From the NCBI RefSeq assembly GCF_937952055.1, contig NZ_CALFYO010000029.1, forward strand, positions 1 through 64,000: DNA of 64,000 nucleotides, written 5' to 3'. Of this stretch, positions 37,010 to 46,437 are shown piece after piece. The translations under genes were made by a program, and so were the position numbers. Source of the DNA: an uncultured Piscinibacter sp. (GTDB lineage: Bacteria > Pseudomonadota > Gammaproteobacteria > Burkholderiales > Burkholderiaceae_C). How positions within the stretch are numbered: the stretch's first letter is position 1; each line of letters begins with the position of its first letter. The notes below the pieces were generated by a model. That model worked only from the letters and a program-made list of their open reading frames with translations, had not been told where the DNA came from and did no database searches.

Positions 37010-37654
37010 ATGCAAGCCTTCACCGTCCACAAGGGCCTGGTCGCGCCGCTCGACCGCGAGAACGTCGACACCGACGCGATCATTCCGAAGCAGTTTCTCA
37101 AGTCGATCAAGCGCACCGGCTTCGGACCGAACCTGTTCGACGAGTGGCGCTACCTCGATCGCGGCGAGCCGGGCCAGGATCCGGCGCAGCGCAGGCCCAA
37201 CCCGGACTTCGTGCTGAACCAGCCGCGCTACCAGGGTGCTTCCATCCTGCTCGCACGCAAGAACTTCGGCTGCGGCTCGTCGCGCGAGCACGCTCCCTGG
37301 GCGCTCGACCAGTACGGCTTCCGCGCCGTCATTGCGCCGAGCTTCGCCGACATCTTCTTCAGCAACTGCTACAAGAACGGCCTGCTGCCAATCGTGCTGA
37401 GCGAGATGCAGGTCAGCCAGCTGTTCGACGAGGTGGCGGCCTTCACCGGCTACCAGCTCACCGTCGACCTGGCGCGCCAAGTGGTGGTCAAGCCCGATGG
37501 TGCCGAGCTGTCGTTCGAGATCACGCCGTTCCGCAAGTACTGCCTGCTCGGCGGCTTCGACGACATCGGCCTGACGCTGCGCCATGCCGACAAGATCCGC
37601 GCCTTCGAGGCCGAGCGGCTGATGAAGAAGCCCTGGCTCGCCCACACCCTCTGA
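37010..37654 (+). CDS. leuD: 3-isopropylmalate dehydratase small subunit
   Basis: A 214-residue swivel-domain subunit that pairs with LeuC. The family blocks are LDRENVDTDAIIPKQFL near the start, NFGCGSSREHAPWAL and FADIFFSNCYKNGLLP. Length matches the long LeuD type of Proteobacteria. It starts six bases after the entericidin-like gene and is followed by leuB after 13 bases. Confidence 0.97.
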   Translation: MQAFTVHKGLVAPLDRENVDTDAIIPKQFLKSIKRTGFGPNLFDEWRYLDRGEPGQDPAQRRPNPDFVLNQPRYQGASILLARKNFGCGSSREHAPWALDQYGFRAVIAPSFADIFFSNCYKNGLLPIVLSEMQVSQLFDEVAAFTGYQLTVDLARQVVVKPDGAELSFEITPFRKYCLLGGFDDIGLTLRHADKIRAFEAERLMKKPWLAHTL

Positions 37655-37667
37655 CAAGGACATCCGC

Positions 37668-38771
37668 TTGAAGATCGCCATCCTGCCGGGCGACGGCATC
37701 GGCACCGAGATCGTCGCGCAGGCCCAGCGTGCGATGCAGTGCCTCGACCTGAAGTTCGAGACCGAGACCGCGCCGGTGGGCGGCGCCGCCTACGAGTCGC
37801 ACGGCCACCCGCTGCCCGACTCGACGCTGAAGCTCGCCAAGGAAGCCGACGCGGTGCTGTTCGGCGCCGTGGGCGACTGGAAGTACGACAAGCTCGAGCG
37901 CGCGCTGCGCCCCGAGCAGGCCATCCTGGGCCTGCGCAGGAACCTGGGCCTGTTCGCCAACTTCCGCCCCGCGATCTGCTACGAGCAGCTCACCCACGCC
38001 TCGAGTCTGAAGCCCGAGCTGGTGGCGGGGCTGGACATCCTCATCATCCGCGAGCTGACCGGCGACATCTACTTCGGCCAGCCGCGCGGCCGCCGTGAGT
38101 CTCCCGACGGCGCCTTCAAGGGCGCGCCCGAGGCCTTCGACACCATGCGCTACTCGCGCCCGGAGATCGAGCGCATCGCGCATGTGGCCTTCCAGGCGGC
38201 GCGCAAGCGCCACAAGAAGGTCACCAGCGTCGACAAGGCCAACGTGCTGGAGACCTTCCAGTTCTGGAAGGACGTGGTCACCGAGGTGCACGCGCAGTAC
38301 CCGGACGTGGAACTGGAGCACATGTACGTCGACAACGCGGCGATGCAACTCGTCAAGGCGCCGAAGAAGTTCGACGTGCTGGTCACCGGCAACATGTTCG
38401 GCGACATCCTGTCGGACGAGGCGGCGATGCTCACCGGCTCGATCGGCATGCTGCCGTCGGCCTCGCTGAACGAGCAGAGCCGAGGCCTGTACGAGCCCAG
38501 CCATGGCAGCGCACCGGACATCGCCGGTAAGGATCTCGCAAACCCGCTGGCTACAATCCTGTCCGTGGCCATGATGCTCCGCTTCTCCCTGAACCAGCCC
38601 GAGGCGGCCGACCGGATCGAGTCGGCCGTCCAGCACGTGCTCGCGTCGGGGCTGCGCACCGCGGACATCTGGTCGGAAGGCACCACCAAGGTGGGCACGC
38701 GCGCCATGGGCGACGCCGTGGTCGCCGTGCTTTCCGGCAAGACCATCACCAAAACCATTACCAAGGGCTAG
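37668..38771 (+). CDS. leuB: 3-isopropylmalate dehydrogenase
   Basis: A 367-residue NAD-dependent enzyme for the third step of leucine synthesis. It begins KIAILPGDGIGTEI, and has RELTGDIYFGQPRG, the catalytic Lys in TSVDKANVLET, and the NAD block EPSHGSAPDIAGK. The start is TTG at 37668, with AAGGA eight bases upstream; no ATG or GTG lies near enough to keep the family N-terminus. The rare start may lower its yield relative to LeuCD. It ends 92 bases before asd. Confidence 0.97.
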   Translation: MKIAILPGDGIGTEIVAQAQRAMQCLDLKFETETAPVGGAAYESHGHPLPDSTLKLAKEADAVLFGAVGDWKYDKLERALRPEQAILGLRRNLGLFANFRPAICYEQLTHASSLKPELVAGLDILIIRELTGDIYFGQPRGRRESPDGAFKGAPEAFDTMRYSRPEIERIAHVAFQAARKRHKKVTSVDKANVLETFQFWKDVVTEVHAQYPDVELEHMYVDNAAMQLVKAPKKFDVLVTGNMFGDILSDEAAMLTGSIGMLPSASLNEQSRGLYEPSHGSAPDIAGKDLANPLATILSVAMMLRFSLNQPEAADRIESAVQHVLASGLRTADIWSEGTTKVGTRAMGDAVVAVLSGKTITKTITKG

Positions 38772-38796
38772 TTCAGCTCCGGTTCGTTTCGCCCAT

Positions 38797-38819
38797 CCCC
38801 CGGCGACGCGACCCGGGGG
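38797..38819 (+). other. GC-rich hairpin between leuB and asd
   Basis: CCCCCGG at 38797-38803 pairs with CCGGGGG at 38813-38819. There is no T run behind it, so it is not an intrinsic terminator. It could slow read-through from leuB into asd or protect one end of the transcript. Function is unproven. Confidence 0.35.
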
Positions 38820-38863
38820 ACACGAAGGTTTCCACAGCAACTTCACTGGAAAGGGCGACGACG

Positions 38864-39991
38864 ATGAGACTCACGGGATTGGTCGGCTGGCGCGGCATGG
38901 TCGGCTCCGTGCTGATGGACCGCATGCAGGCCGAAGGCGACTTCGCCCACATCGAGCCGGTGTTCTTCAGCACCAGCAACGCCGGTGGCACCGCTCCGGC
39001 GATGGCGAAGAACGAGAAGACGCTCAAGGACGCCTACGACATCGACGCGCTCAAGCGCTGCGAGATCATCATCACCGCACAGGGTGGCGACTACACCAGC
39101 GAGGTGTTCCCCAAGCTGCGCGCGGCGGGCTGGAAGGGCCACTGGATCGACGCCGCCTCGACGCTGCGCATGAAGGACGACGCGGTCATCGTTCTCGATC
39201 CCGTCAACATGCCGGTGATCAAGAGCGCGCTGGCCAAGGGCGGCCGCAACTGGATCGGCGGCAACTGCACCGTCAGCTGCATGCTGATGGGTGTGGGTGC
39301 GCTGTACAAGGCCGGCTTGGTCGAGTGGATGAGCACGATGACCTATCAGGCGGCCTCGGGCGGCGGCGCGCAGCACATGCGCGAACTGCTCACCCAATTC
39401 GGCACGCTGAACGCCGAGGTGAGGTCGCTGCTCGACGACCCGAAGAGCGCCATCCTCGAGATCGACCGCAAGATCGTCGGGAAGCAGCGTGCGCTGACCG
39501 AGGCCGAGACCGCCAACTTCGGCGTGCCGCTGGGGGGCTCGCTGATCCCGTGGATCGACAAGGACCTGGGCAACGGCGTGAGCCGAGAGGAGTGGAAAGG
39601 CGGCGCCGAGACCAACAAGATCCTCGGCCAGGGCGAGGGCTTCGGCAGCCCGGGCGTGCCGGTGGACGGCTTCTGCGTGCGCATCGGCGCGATGCGCTGC
39701 CACAGCCAGGCGCTGATGTTCAAGCTGAAGAAGGACGTGCCGGTGGCGGATGTGCAGGCCATGATTGCCGCCGACAACGCGTGGGTGAAGGTGGTCCCCA
39801 ACACGCGCGAGGCGACGATCAAGGACCTGACGCCGGTGGCCGTGACGGGCACGCTGACGATTCCCGTCGGACGGATTCGCCAGCTCGCCATGGGACCCCA
39901 GTACCTTGGTGCCTTCACGATCGGCGATCAACTGCTGTGGGGCGCCGCCGAACCGCTGCGCCGCATGCTGCGCATCCTGGTCGAGGCGTGA
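38864..39991 (+). CDS. asd: Aspartate-semialdehyde dehydrogenase
   Basis: A 375-residue NADPH enzyme that makes aspartate semialdehyde for lysine, threonine, methionine and cell wall diaminopimelate. It begins LTGLVGWRGMVGSVL (nucleotide loop), the catalytic Cys is the first of GGNCTVSCML, and the late His is in GAMRCHSQALMFKL. Length fits the Gram-negative enzyme (E. coli 367). It shares direction with the leu genes but may have its own promoter in the 92-base gap. Confidence 0.97.
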   Translation: MRLTGLVGWRGMVGSVLMDRMQAEGDFAHIEPVFFSTSNAGGTAPAMAKNEKTLKDAYDIDALKRCEIIITAQGGDYTSEVFPKLRAAGWKGHWIDAASTLRMKDDAVIVLDPVNMPVIKSALAKGGRNWIGGNCTVSCMLMGVGALYKAGLVEWMSTMTYQAASGGGAQHMRELLTQFGTLNAEVRSLLDDPKSAILEIDRKIVGKQRALTEAETANFGVPLGGSLIPWIDKDLGNGVSREEWKGGAETNKILGQGEGFGSPGVPVDGFCVRIGAMRCHSQALMFKLKKDVPVADVQAMIAADNAWVKVVPNTREATIKDLTPVAVTGTLTIPVGRIRQLAMGPQYLGAFTIGDQLLWGAAEPLRRMLRILVEA

Positions 39992-40224
39992 AGTCGGCGC
40001 GATGGCAGTGGCTTCACGTTGGCGCGCTGCAACATTTATCACGCCGGCACGCTGCATGAGCAGCAAGGTACGAATATCAGCCATTGCATGAGCTTGTCAT
40101 CGTATCCTCTTGATGTTATTGTGATTTCCAGCTATTCGCGCGAGGTGCGGATGTCCTTCGCCGGTAACCTAGTCGACAGCAGAGGGCAGTCATCGCGCCC
40201 GGCACGGTCCTATTGGGAGACGCC

Positions 40225-42888
40225 TTGAAACGAAACTCGACCTTTTCAGGGCGTCTTGCCCTGACCGGTGTGGCCGCAGCCGCCCTCTGGCTTGCCGCAT
40301 CGAATGCGCACGCGCTGGGTCTGGGCAGGCTTTCCGTGCAGTCGGCACTCGGTGAGGCGCTGCGGGCCGAGATCGATGTCACCAGCCTGACGGCCGAAGA
40401 GGCCGGCACCCTGCGCGTGCGCGTGGCGCCGCCCGAGGCCTACCGCGCCGCCGGCGTCGACTACAACACCGTCTTGCCCGCCACTCAGGTCGATTTGCAG
40501 CGCCGCACCGATGGCCGGCCCTACTTGCGCGTGACCAGCGACCGCGCGGTCCAGGAGCCGTTCGTCGATGTGATCCTCGAGATCTCGTGGGCCAGTGGCC
40601 GGCTCGTGCGTGAATACACGATGCTCTTCGATCCGCCGGCGATGGCGCGTGCCCCTGCGCAGCCCGCGCCTGCGGCGGCACCGTCGATCGCAGCCGCGCC
40701 GCCGGCTCCTGCCCCGGCGCAGGCGGCGGCTCCTTCGCCGGCTCCCAGAGCCGCGCGGCCGGTGCCCGAGAGCAAGCCTGCGGTCGCGGCTGTGCCCGCG
40801 CCGTCGAGCGCCGCCGCCACGGCGCCGACCGGCGCCGACGAGTACAAGGTCCGCCAGGGCGACACGCTGTTCCGCATTGCTGGCAAGCATCCGCGCCAGG
40901 GCGTATCGCTCGACCAGATGCTGGTGTCGCTGTACAAGGCCAACCCCGAGGCCTTCATCGCGAACAACATGAACCGGCTGAAGTCCGGGGTCGTGCTGTC
41001 GGTTCCCAGCGCAGAAGACGCCAGGGCCGTGTCCACTGCCGAGGCGCGTCAGCTCATCCAGGCTCAGAGCGCCGACTTCGGCGCCTACCGGCAGCGTCTT
41101 GCGGGGGCGGTGCCCGCGGCGCGTGACGCAGGCAGCACGCGTCAGGCCGCCGGCACGGTGCAGACCGAGGTGCAGGACCGCAAGCAGGCGGCCGCACCGG
41201 CCCCCGACAAGTTGACGCTCAGCAAGGGTGATACGGCGGGCAAGGCCAGTGCCGAAGAGCAGATCGCAAAGACGGCCGAGAAGAAGGACACCGACACGCG
41301 CGTGGCCGAGCTGTCCAAGAACGTTGCCGAGTTGAAGAAGCTCGGTGACGAGGCTGCCAAGACCAAGGCCGCGGCATCCGCCGGGGCCGCCGCCGTCGCC
41401 CCGGCGGCACCGTCCGCGCCGGCGGCAGTGACCTTGCCGGTCAAGGCGCCCCTGCCGGCGGCCCCCCCGGCACCGGTGGCTGCCGCGCCGGCGTCGGCGC
41501 CTGTCGCCGCGGCGATGCCGGCATCCGCGCCCGCCGTGGCGGCGGCGCCCGCCGCGCAGCCCGAGCCCGTATCCACGCAAGCCTCCGCGGCGGCGCCCGA
41601 CATGATGGCGGCCGCGTCCGTCCCGGAGTCCTCGCCCGTCGCTGCGGCCGCCCCGGCCGCGTCGGTGGCCAAGCCGGTGGCTCCTCGCCCCGCGCCGGCA
41701 GTGACGGCGCAGCAGGACGAGCCCAGCTTCCTCGGTTCGTTGCTCGACGACAATCCGCTGGCACTGGCGCTGGGGGGCGGCCTGATCGCGCTGCTCGCCG
41801 GCTTCGGCGTCTACCGCTTCACGCGACGCGCCAAGAGGGATAGCGGCGAGACCTCTTTCCTCGAGAGCCGTTTGCAGCCGGATTCGTTCTTCGGCGCCAG
41901 CGGCGGCCAGCGCATCGATACGCGCGACGCCGGCGGCAACTCCTCGTCGATGAGCTACTCGCTGAGCCAGCTCGACGCCATCGGCGACGTGGACCCCGTC
42001 GCCGAGGCGGATGTCTACCTGGCCTATGGCCGCGACCTGCAGGCCGAGGAAATCCTCAAGGAAGCGATGCGCGGCAACCCCGAGCGCATGGCTATCCGCA
42101 CCAAGCTGCTCGAGGTGTACGCCAAGCGCCGCGATACCAAGGGCTTCGAGTTGCTTGCCACGCAGCTGTACTCGCTGACGCAGGGGCAAGGCGAGGACTG
42201 GGCGAAGGCCCAGGAGCTGGGCCTGCAGATCGACGCCGAGAACCCGCTCTACCAGCCCGGCGGCGCGCCCGCGGGCGGCGCCACGGTTGGCGGCCAGATG
42301 GTCGAAGCGCTCGGCGCGAGCACCATGCCGCAGTCGGTGCTGCCCTCGCCATCGCAATTCAATGCGGGAATGATGGATTCGCAGGCTGCGCCGGAGACTG
42401 GCGTCGACCTCGACCTCGATCTGGGCAGCGAGCCCGCGGACGCAACGGAAGCGGCGCCGCCTCTGGGCACGCAGCCGTTCGCGACCGCCCCCGCCGAGCC
42501 GACTTCGTTCGACTTCGAGCCGGCCGGTGCGGACCTCACGTTGCCCGACCTGGCGCCGGAACCGGCGCGCGGCGCACCCGCGAGTGCGCCGGCGGTCGAA
42601 TTCGACCTGGCCGGCATCTCTCTCGACCTCGACCTGCCCGCAGGCGGCAGCACAGCTGCAGCACCCGCACCGGTGGCTGCGGCGCCTTCGGGCTTCGGCG
42701 AGTCCGGTCTGTCGGGCTTCGACGAGGACGACGCCGGCGACCCGTTGTCGCGCAAGCTCGAACTGGCCGAGGAGTTCCGCCAAATCGGCGACACGGAAGG
42801 CGCTCGCGACCTGCTGCAGGAAGTGGTGTCCAAGGCCTCGGGCTCGTTGAAGTCCAAGGCCCAGGGCATGCTCGAGCAGCTCGGCTGA
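40225..42888 (+). CDS. fimV: FimV/HubP-type polar protein
   Basis: An 887-residue inner-membrane protein of the FimV/HubP family, which organises the cell pole and supports type IV pili. The signal peptide ends near residue 30 (SNAHA). A conserved periplasmic domain (LGRLSVQSALGEALRAEI) is followed by a LysM peptidoglycan-binding domain at about 206-262 (YKVRQGDTLFRIAGKH), a Pro/Ala-rich region, one membrane helix near 510-531 and an acidic cytoplasmic part with TPR-like repeats (AEADVYLAYGRDLQAEEIL) and the C-terminal FimV domain (RKLELAEEFRQIGDTEGARD). The TTG start at 40225 has GGGAGA five bases upstream; no ATG fits. It stands between asd and truA, the usual place. Confidence 0.93.
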   Translation: MKRNSTFSGRLALTGVAAAALWLAASNAHALGLGRLSVQSALGEALRAEIDVTSLTAEEAGTLRVRVAPPEAYRAAGVDYNTVLPATQVDLQRRTDGRPYLRVTSDRAVQEPFVDVILEISWASGRLVREYTMLFDPPAMARAPAQPAPAAAPSIAAAPPAPAPAQAAAPSPAPRAARPVPESKPAVAAVPAPSSAAATAPTGADEYKVRQGDTLFRIAGKHPRQGVSLDQMLVSLYKANPEAFIANNMNRLKSGVVLSVPSAEDARAVSTAEARQLIQAQSADFGAYRQRLAGAVPAARDAGSTRQAAGTVQTEVQDRKQAAAPAPDKLTLSKGDTAGKASAEEQIAKTAEKKDTDTRVAELSKNVAELKKLGDEAAKTKAAASAGAAAVAPAAPSAPAAVTLPVKAPLPAAPPAPVAAAPASAPVAAAMPASAPAVAAAPAAQPEPVSTQASAAAPDMMAAASVPESSPVAAAAPAASVAKPVAPRPAPAVTAQQDEPSFLGSLLDDNPLALALGGGLIALLAGFGVYRFTRRAKRDSGETSFLESRLQPDSFFGASGGQRIDTRDAGGNSSSMSYSLSQLDAIGDVDPVAEADVYLAYGRDLQAEEILKEAMRGNPERMAIRTKLLEVYAKRRDTKGFELLATQLYSLTQGQGEDWAKAQELGLQIDAENPLYQPGGAPAGGATVGGQMVEALGASTMPQSVLPSPSQFNAGMMDSQAAPETGVDLDLDLGSEPADATEAAPPLGTQPFATAPAEPTSFDFEPAGADLTLPDLAPEPARGAPASAPAVEFDLAGISLDLDLPAGGSTAAAPAPVAAAPSGFGESGLSGFDEDDAGDPLSRKLELAEEFRQIGDTEGARDLLQEVVSKASGSLKSKAQGMLEQLG

Positions 42889-42931
42889 TGAGAGGGCGCC
42901 GCGGCGCCCGCGACGAGCCCTGAGCACGGCC

Positions 42932-43714
42932 GTGAGGGTTGCCCTCGGCGTCAGCTACCGCGGCACGGGCTACCAGGGCTGGCAGAGTCAGCCCGGCGGC
43001 AACACCGTGCAGGATCGGCTCGAGCATGCGCTGTCCAGCTTCCTCGACCGATCGGTGCGCGTCATGTGCGCCGGCCGTACCGACGCGGGGGTGCATGCGC
43101 TCAACCAGGTCGTGCACCTCGATTGCGCCGTCGAGCGCGACCCCTTCTCCTGGGTGCGCGGCACCAACCGCTTCTTGCCGCCGGACATCGCGGTGCAGTG
43201 GTGCCGCCCGGTCGATGCTCGGTTTCACTCGCGCAACAGTGCGCTCGGCCGTCGCTACGTGTACGTGCTGCGCCAGTCGCCCGTGCGGCCCTCCCTGGAG
43301 GCCGGCCTCGTCGGCTGGAGCTTCCGCCCGCTCGACGGTGAGGCCATGCGTGTTGCGGCGCAGCGGCTGATCGGCGAGCATGACTTCTCTGCCTTCCGGT
43401 CGGCGGAGTGCCAGGCCGCATCGCCGGTGAAGACGCTGCGGCGCATCCACATCGAGTCGCGCGGCGCCTACTGGCGCTTCGAATTCGATGCCAGCGCCTT
43501 CCTGCACCACATGGTGCGCAACCTGATGGGTTGCCTGGTGGCGATCGGCGCGGGCACGCGCGATGCGGACTGGCTCGCCCAGGTGCTGGAGTCGCGGGAC
43601 CGAAGCCTCGCCGCACCGACCTTTGTCGCTGACGGCCTGTACTTCGCCGGGCCGTACTACGATCCGTCCCTCGCACTGCCGCAATCGACGGCGGCGATGG
43701 ACTGGCTTCCCTGA
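42932..43714 (+). CDS. truA: tRNA pseudouridine(38-40) synthase
   Basis: A 260-residue enzyme that makes pseudouridine at positions 38-40 of tRNA anticodon stems. The catalytic Asp is D51 in CAGRTDAGVHA. Other blocks (YRGTGYQGWQ; RRYVYVLRQ; FLHHMVRNLMG) are typical. The start is GTG at 42932, chosen because RVALGVSYRGTGYQGWQ is the family N-terminus. It lies 43 bases after fimV and leads the trp genes. Confidence 0.96.
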   Translation: MRVALGVSYRGTGYQGWQSQPGGNTVQDRLEHALSSFLDRSVRVMCAGRTDAGVHALNQVVHLDCAVERDPFSWVRGTNRFLPPDIAVQWCRPVDARFHSRNSALGRRYVYVLRQSPVRPSLEAGLVGWSFRPLDGEAMRVAAQRLIGEHDFSAFRSAECQAASPVKTLRRIHIESRGAYWRFEFDASAFLHHMVRNLMGCLVAIGAGTRDADWLAQVLESRDRSLAAPTFVADGLYFAGPYYDPSLALPQSTAAMDWLP

Positions 43715-43718
43715 GGCG

Positions 43719-44366
43719 ATGAACCAACGCACGCGCATCAAGATCTGTGGCCTCACCCGCGAGGCCGACGTGGACGCCGCCGTCGAAGCCGGTGCCGACG
43801 CGATCGGTTTCGTGCTCTACGCGAAAAGCGCACGCCACGTGAGCGCCACACGGGCGGCCGAACTGGCGCGGCGACTGCCGCCGTTCGTCATGCCGGTGGC
43901 GCTGCTGGTGAACGCCAGCGACGAGGAACTCGGTGCCGCCGCCGCCGCCATGCCCCAGGCCCTGCTGCAATTCCATGGCGACGAGACGCCGGCCGACTGC
44001 GAGCGCGCGGGACGGCCCTACCTGCGTGCCGCCCGCATGGGCGCCGGGCTCGATTTGGTAGACTTCGCGCTGCAGTTCTCGAACGCCCAGGCCGTCCTGC
44101 TCGACGCCCATGTCGAAGGATTTGGCGGTGGCGGAAAGGTCTTCGATTGGTCGCTCATTCCCGCAAACGTGCCCCGTCCAGTCGTTTTGTCTGGTGGGTT
44201 GCATGCCGGAAATGTGACCGAAGGCATTCTTCAGGTGCGGCCCTGGGCCGTTGACGTGAGTTCCGGCGTGGAAACCGCAAAGGGCATCAAGGATGCCGCG
44301 CTGATCCGCCGGTTCTGCGAGGTGGTGCGCGACGCCGATGCGCGCATCGCCGATTCCGAGACCTGA
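43719..44366 (+). CDS. trpF: Phosphoribosylanthranilate isomerase
   Basis: A 215-residue TIM-barrel enzyme of tryptophan synthesis. The catalytic Cys is C10 in KICGLT, and the catalytic Asp is in AVDVSSGVE. LLDAHVEGFGGGGKVFDW and LSGGLHAGNV are phosphate-binding blocks. It starts four bases after truA. It is a separate gene, not fused to trpC, as is normal in Betaproteobacteria. Confidence 0.97.
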   Translation: MNQRTRIKICGLTREADVDAAVEAGADAIGFVLYAKSARHVSATRAAELARRLPPFVMPVALLVNASDEELGAAAAAMPQALLQFHGDETPADCERAGRPYLRAARMGAGLDLVDFALQFSNAQAVLLDAHVEGFGGGGKVFDWSLIPANVPRPVVLSGGLHAGNVTEGILQVRPWAVDVSSGVETAKGIKDAALIRRFCEVVRDADARIADSET

Positions 44367-44382
44367 ACTTCTTTCCACCACC

Positions 44383-45630
44383 ATGTTGAACTACCAACAA
44401 CCCGATGCCCGGGGGCATTTCGGCGTCTACGGCGGCACCTTCGTCGCCGAGACGCTGATCCACGCACTCGACGAACTGAAGCTGGCCTATGACCAGGCAC
44501 GCGCCGATCCGGCGTTCATGGCCGAGTTCCGCTACGAACTGGCTCACTTCGTCGGCCGGCCGAGCCCGGTCTACCACGCCGCCCGCCTCAGCCGCGAGCT
44601 TGGCGGCGCACAGATCTATCTCAAGCGCGAAGACCTCAACCACACCGGCGCACACAAGGTCAACAACACCATCGGCCAGGCCATGCTGGCACGCCGCATG
44701 GGCAAGCCGCGCGTCATTGCCGAGACCGGAGCCGGCCAGCACGGCGTGGCCACGGCGACGATCTGCGCGCGCTACGGCCTGGAGTGCGTGGTCTACATGG
44801 GCAGCGAGGACGTCAAGCGCCAGTCGCCCAACGTCTACCGCATGCACCTTCTCGGCGCCAAGGTCGTGCCAGTGGAGAGCGGCTCGAAGACGCTGAAGGA
44901 CGCGCTCAACGAAGCGCTGCGCGACTGGGTGACGAACGTCGAGCGCACCTTCTACATCATCGGCACGGTGGCCGGTCCGCACCCCTATCCGACGATGGTG
45001 CGCGACTTCCAGCGCGTCATCGGCGACGAGTGCCTGGTGCAGATGCCCGAAATGATCGGTCGCCAGCCGGATGCGGTGATCGCCTGCGTGGGCGGCGGCA
45101 GCAACGCGATGGGCATCTTCTACCCTTACATCCCGCACGAGGGCACGCGGCTGATCGGCGTGGAGGCGGCGGGCCAGGGTCTGGACAGCGGCAAGCACGC
45201 CGCCTCGCTGTCGGCGGGCACGCCGGGGGTCCTGCACGGCAACCGCACCTACCTGCTGCAGGACGCCAACGGCCAGATCACCGAAACGCACTCGATCTCC
45301 GCCGGCCTGGACTACCCCGGTGTCGGCCCCGAGCATGCCTACCTGAAGGACATCGGCCGCGCCGAGTACGTCGGCATCACCGACGACGAGGCGCTCGAGG
45401 CGTTCCATCGCCTGTGCCGCACCGAAGGCATCATCCCGGCGCTGGAGTCCAGCCATGCCGTGGCCTACGCGATGAAGCTGGCGCCGACGATGCGGCCCGA
45501 TCAGCATCTGCTCGTCAACCTCTCCGGCCGTGGCGACAAGGACATCGGTACCGTGGCCGACCTGTCGGGGGCCGAGTTCTACTGCCGACCGTCGTGCCGC
45601 GGGCAGACGGTGAAGGGGGGGGCGCTGTGA
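44383..45630 (+). CDS. trpB: Tryptophan synthase beta chain
   Basis: A 415-residue PLP enzyme that joins indole and serine. The PLP lysine is K92 in HTGAHKVNNT; VGGGSNAMG holds the phosphate cup; GIIPALESSHA is a late block. The ATG at 44383 gives the family N-terminus, 16 bases after trpF, although the bases in front (CTTTCCACCACC) make a poor ribosome site. It overlaps trpA by four bases (GTGA), which keeps the two subunits in step for the alpha2-beta2 complex. Confidence 0.97.
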   Translation: MLNYQQPDARGHFGVYGGTFVAETLIHALDELKLAYDQARADPAFMAEFRYELAHFVGRPSPVYHAARLSRELGGAQIYLKREDLNHTGAHKVNNTIGQAMLARRMGKPRVIAETGAGQHGVATATICARYGLECVVYMGSEDVKRQSPNVYRMHLLGAKVVPVESGSKTLKDALNEALRDWVTNVERTFYIIGTVAGPHPYPTMVRDFQRVIGDECLVQMPEMIGRQPDAVIACVGGGSNAMGIFYPYIPHEGTRLIGVEAAGQGLDSGKHAASLSAGTPGVLHGNRTYLLQDANGQITETHSISAGLDYPGVGPEHAYLKDIGRAEYVGITDDEALEAFHRLCRTEGIIPALESSHAVAYAMKLAPTMRPDQHLLVNLSGRGDKDIGTVADLSGAEFYCRPSCRGQTVKGGAL

Positions 45631-46424
45631 GCCGCATCGCCGACGCCTTCGCGTCGCTGAGTTCGCGCGGCCGCAAGGCGCTGATCCCTTACGTCACTGC
45701 CGGCGATCCCCACGTCGACGCCACCGTCGACATCATGGTCGCGATGGCCCGCGCAGGCGCCGACGTGATCGAGCTCGGTGTGCCGTTCTCCGACCCGATG
45801 GCCGATGGCCCGGTGATCCAGAAGGCGTCCGAGCGTGCGCTGGCCAAGGGCATCGGCATGTCCCAGGTGCTGCAGATCGTGCGGGATTTCCGCGGGCGCG
45901 ACGCGAATACGCCGGTGGTTCTGATGGGCTATGCGAATCCGGTGGAGCGCTATGGCGTCGACCGCTTCGTCGCCGACGCCAAGGCCGCGGGGGTGGATGG
46001 CGTGCTCGTCGTCGACTACCCGCCGGAGGAGTGCGAAGCCTTCGCGGCCAAGCTGCGCGGCGCCGACCTGGACATGATCTTCCTGCTCGCGCCCACCTCG
46101 ACCGAGCGGCGCATTCGCGAAGTCGGCCGCATTGCCAGCGGCTACGTCTACTATGTCTCGCTGAAGGGCGTGACCGGCGCCGGCCACCTCGACACCGCGG
46201 CGGTCGCGGAGATGGTGCCGCGTATCAAGCAGCATGTGAAGCTGCCGGTCGGCGTGGGCTTCGGCATTCGCGACGCTCAGACTGCACGCGCCGTGGCAGC
46301 GGTCGCCGATGCGGTGGTCATCGGCTCGGCGCTCGTGCAACTGCTCGAGACGCGCGACCGCGGCAGCGTCGCCGCGGCCGCGGCCGACTTCATCGGCGGC
46401 ATCCGTGCCGCCATCGATTCTTGA
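45627..46424 (+). CDS. trpA: Tryptophan synthase alpha chain
   Basis: A 265-residue TIM-barrel subunit that releases indole from indole-glycerol phosphate and passes it to TrpB. The catalytic Glu is in VIELGVPFSDPMADGP; the catalytic Asp region is LVVDYPPEEC; YYVSLKGVTG and VGFGIRDA bind phosphate. The GTG start overlaps the trpB stop. AAGGGGGGG lies before it. Confidence 0.97.
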   Translation: MSRIADAFASLSSRGRKALIPYVTAGDPHVDATVDIMVAMARAGADVIELGVPFSDPMADGPVIQKASERALAKGIGMSQVLQIVRDFRGRDANTPVVLMGYANPVERYGVDRFVADAKAAGVDGVLVVDYPPEECEAFAAKLRGADLDMIFLLAPTSTERRIREVGRIASGYVYYVSLKGVTGAGHLDTAAVAEMVPRIKQHVKLPVGVGFGIRDAQTARAVAAVADAVVIGSALVQLLETRDRGSVAAAAADFIGGIRAAIDS

Positions 46425-46437
46425 AAGGAACGGCACG

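Noticed and set aside
39992..40224. A small gene or a strong promoter between asd and fimV
   Set aside because: No protein-like short frame is present. TTGATG with a weak TATTCG 17 bases on is the only promoter-like pair and is too poor to call.
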